Shown here one piece after another: positions 61,891-64,000 of a stretch of DNA of 64,000 nt (position 1 is its first letter; the number at the start of each line of letters is the position of its first letter). This stretch comes from Methanosarcina horonobensis HB-1 = JCM 15518 (GTDB lineage: Archaea; Halobacteriota; Methanosarcinia; Methanosarcinales; Methanosarcinaceae): assembly GCF_000970285.1 (NCBI RefSeq), contig NZ_CP009516.1, positions 2,893,036 to 2,957,035 on the forward strand, in the 5' to 3' direction. Made by a program: the position numbers and the translations under genes. A model generated the notes under the pieces. It had not been told where the DNA came from. It made no database searches and saw nothing but the letters and a program-made list of their open reading frames with translations.

Positions 61891-63507
61891 ATGAAGAAAA
61901 AATGTATTTGGGCAGTTATCGTGTCAGCACTATCACTGGTGCTGTTGATGAGTGGATGCATTTCAAATCAAGTGTTAAACGATACTCCGAACGGGACTTC
62001 TGGTTCTTCAGCTGCTACCGCCATGGACGATAGCAATCAGTCCGACTCTATTACAATTATGATTTCTGGCACGATGAATCCGGAAGACGCCAGCCCGATA
62101 GAATCCAGTACGGAAATGTGCCTTTATGAAATGGTATACGAACCGCTGGTTAAATACGGAAATGGTGGCGTGATTGAACCGGGGCTTGCTGAGAGATGGG
62201 AAATCAACGATAATGGAACACAGTATACTTTCTATTTACGTGAAGATGTCAAATTTTCAGATGGTACCATCTTTAACGCGGACAGCGTGGTAAGCAGTGC
62301 AAAGCACTGGGAACCCACGAAATTTTCCACGCCGCTTACAAATGTTGAGAAATTAGACGATTACACGGTCAGGATGACATTTAAGGAAAACTGCTACCCT
62401 GTATTAATCGAACTGACCTATCCCCGGCCTTTCCGCATTGCGTCTGAGAATTCATTTGATACAAACGGCAACTTTGTAAAAATGATTGGCACGGGTGAGT
62501 GGATGGTGAAGAGCTATATCCCCGAGGAAGAGGTGGTCATGGCGCCTAACCCGTATTACTACGGAACAAAACCGAGTATTAAAAAGATAACCATCAGAAA
62601 AGTTACTGACGGCGGATCAAGAATTATGGCGCTTCAGAGCGGAGAAGCTGACCTTTCTCTTGCAGATCTTCCCTCCGAAGGCAAATCGATTATCGAGTCA
62701 TCAAAAGATCTTGCCGTTAAAAACGCTGAAGGTACAATGGGATTTTTCCTAATGCTAAATCAAGAAAATAAAATACTGCAGGATAAAAATGTTCGTCTTG
62801 CGTTAAATTATGCAATAGACAAAGACAGCATCGTGGATTATATACTCGGAGGCGACGGAGTTGTCGCGAAAGGTATTTTGCCCGACACGGTACCGTACGT
62901 TACTGACGAAAACAGCGAAGGCTACTCTTATAACCCGGAAAAAGCTAAAGAACTGCTGGCTGAATCGGGATATACGGACACTGATGGAGATGGGATCGTT
63001 GATAAGAACGGCGTGCCGCTGTCCCTTAAGCTTGTTTTTCAGTCTGAGGAATATTCAAGCTGGAAACCTATGTGCGAATACTTGCAGGCGGCTGGCAAAG
63101 AGGTCGGAATTGATATTCGGCTTGAGCAACGGGACACTTCGGCCTACTATGACGCGATCTGGAAAAACCGTAATTTTGACATGATTATTTACCGCACATA
63201 TGAGGACTCATGGAATCCTCACGGATTTTTGCGCTCCATGTTTTATCAGGCCGAGGGCGGCATGTCCGTGTGCTGGTATGACCCGCAGTTAAATAAATAT
63301 CTTGACGAGGTCATTAAGACACAGGACGAGTCAACGCGTCAGGCAAAGTATGACCAGATATTCAGACTGATCAATGACGGGGCGCTTATTGTTCCTCTGT
63401 GCAATCCCGATAAACAATATGCATATAATACCCGCTTGCAAAACGTGACAGTTGCACCGACGACCTATGAAGGCATAGAGTGGCAGACAATCACTATAGC
63501 AAAGTAA
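61891..63507 (+). CDS. NikA/OppA-like binding lipoprotein 2 (SBP family 5)
   Basis: 538 residues. AAAAGGAG precedes the ATG. Signal ending L-L-M-S-G-C (lipobox). Motifs: G-L-A-E-R-W-E, F-Y-L-R-E-D-V-K-F-S-D-G, V-R-L-A-L-N-Y-A-I-D-K, D-T-D-G-D-G-I-V-D-K. It lacks the His-rich C-terminal end of protein 1, so the ligand may differ (for example another chelate). It is followed by methyltransferase 5 after 11 nt. Confidence 0.92.
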   Translation: MKKKCIWAVIVSALSLVLLMSGCISNQVLNDTPNGTSGSSAATAMDDSNQSDSITIMISGTMNPEDASPIESSTEMCLYEMVYEPLVKYGNGGVIEPGLAERWEINDNGTQYTFYLREDVKFSDGTIFNADSVVSSAKHWEPTKFSTPLTNVEKLDDYTVRMTFKENCYPVLIELTYPRPFRIASENSFDTNGNFVKMIGTGEWMVKSYIPEEEVVMAPNPYYYGTKPSIKKITIRKVTDGGSRIMALQSGEADLSLADLPSEGKSIIESSKDLAVKNAEGTMGFFLMLNQENKILQDKNVRLALNYAIDKDSIVDYILGGDGVVAKGILPDTVPYVTDENSEGYSYNPEKAKELLAESGYTDTDGDGIVDKNGVPLSLKLVFQSEEYSSWKPMCEYLQAAGKEVGIDIRLEQRDTSAYYDAIWKNRNFDMIIYRTYEDSWNPHGFLRSMFYQAEGGMSVCWYDPQLNKYLDEVIKTQDESTRQAKYDQIFRLINDGALIVPLCNPDKQYAYNTRLQNVTVAPTTYEGIEWQTITIAK

Positions 63508-63518
63508 AAGGTCTAAGC

Positions 63519-64000
63519 ATGTCGGAAACTGTGTTTGAACAGATTGAAACAGCCTGGTCTGCCGATGCCGGAAGTTATGACCAGGTAATTCAAAAACAGC
63601 TAAGTAATAAAAAAGACGTAAAACATTGGCAGGACGAACTTTGTCTGGTGCTTGGTGAGGAACCATTGAATGTACTTGATGTCGGGTGCGGACCCGGATT
63701 TTTTACAATTATGCTTGCCAGGCTAAAACATAATGTGACATCTGTTGACGGTGCTGAGGGAATGGTAGAGCGCGTCAGAATCAATATCAAAAAAGAGGCA
63801 TTAAATGCAAAAGTGTATAAAGGTGACGCAGTGCTTCTGGATAAAGAGAAGGAAAACAGCTTTGATGCCATAGTGTCACGTGATGTTGTTTGGACTCTCT
63901 ATGACCCGGAGAAAGCTTTCATGAGGTGGAAAAATCTGCTGAAACCAGGTGGTAAAATCGTCATTTATGATGGAAATTACAGGCGGGATCAGTCGTCTTT
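63519..64000 (+). CDS. Class I SAM methyltransferase, paralogue 5 (cut by window end)
   Basis: The first ~160 residues are present. Motif I V-L-D-V-G-C-G-P-G-F-F, V-T-S-V-D-G-A-E-G-M-V, S-R-D-V-V-W-T-L-Y-D-P-E-K-A, K-P-G-G-K-I-V-I-Y-D-G-N-Y. It starts 11 nt after the binding-protein gene and is surely in the same operon, which makes the link between Nik-type uptake and methyltransferase direct. The 3' end lies outside the window. Confidence 0.85.
   Translation, partial: MSETVFEQIETAWSADAGSYDQVIQKQLSNKKDVKHWQDELCLVLGEEPLNVLDVGCGPGFFTIMLARLKHNVTSVDGAEGMVERVRINIKKEALNAKVYKGDAVLLDKEKENSFDAIVSRDVVWTLYDPEKAFMRWKNLLKPGGKIVIYDGNYRRDQSS

Overview
The window looks like a chromosomal segment of a methanogenic archaeon, most probably Methanosarcina or a close relative. 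Supporting signs are DUF1638 proteins, a FilR1-type winged-helix regulator, a PGF-CTERM surface protein, a PGF-pre-PGF fragment, Tsr3, a two-subunit class I fumarase, DUF169 proteins, CooC/CooT nickel proteins, frequent GTG/TTG starts and long AT-rich intergenic regions full of gene remnants. The genus call is inference; no rRNA or tRNA gene was recognised.

Left part (1-14 kb): an rtcB remnant, two DUF1638 genes and a tetR gene that share palindromic operator-like sites, a solute-binding/Cache fusion lipoprotein, and a long gene-poor stretch (4.4-8.25 kb). That stretch holds two tandem structured-RNA candidates, a surface protein, a 132-bp MITE-like element and old duplicated non-coding sequence. 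A Rossmann LOG-like gene, tsr3, broken fragments and a tandemly duplicated set of small membrane-protein genes follow, then a DHA2-type MFS exporter. A visibly GC-rich pair (PPK2 and a P-type cation ATPase, 14.2-18.1 kb) looks imported.

Middle part (18-32.4 kb): a rhodanese, a FilR1-type regulator, fumarate hydratase alpha/beta, and a segmental duplication (DUF169 gene plus the tail of a flavoprotein gene). Between the duplicated copies lie IS3, RHS and MITE debris and a NapH-like ferredoxin. TrmB and TetR regulators follow, then a PGF-CTERM surface protein beside a MacB/FtsX-type ABC exporter.

Right part (32.7-64 kb): a dense metal-uptake island. It holds a DUF4198-CooC-CooT nickel cassette, three FecB/BtuF-like binding proteins, two FecC-like permeases, two FecE-like ATPases, two complete Nik/Opp-type five-gene importers, a remnant of a third NikA-like protein, and an IrtAB-like pair of fused membrane-ATPase proteins. 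Five class I SAM methyltransferase paralogues (the last cut by the window edge) sit inside these operons and share an unusual R-x3-W-T-L signature. A perfect GTATTA-N16-TAATAC palindrome with NikR-like geometry lies before one binding-protein gene. A second shared block (a TATA-like palindrome followed by a 19-bp identical element) lies before both the nickel cassette and the FecBCD-methyltransferase operon. My leading hypothesis is a coordinately regulated nickel (or other transition-metal) acquisition system in which the methyltransferases make or modify a small-molecule ligand. The ligand and the metal are not shown by the sequence.
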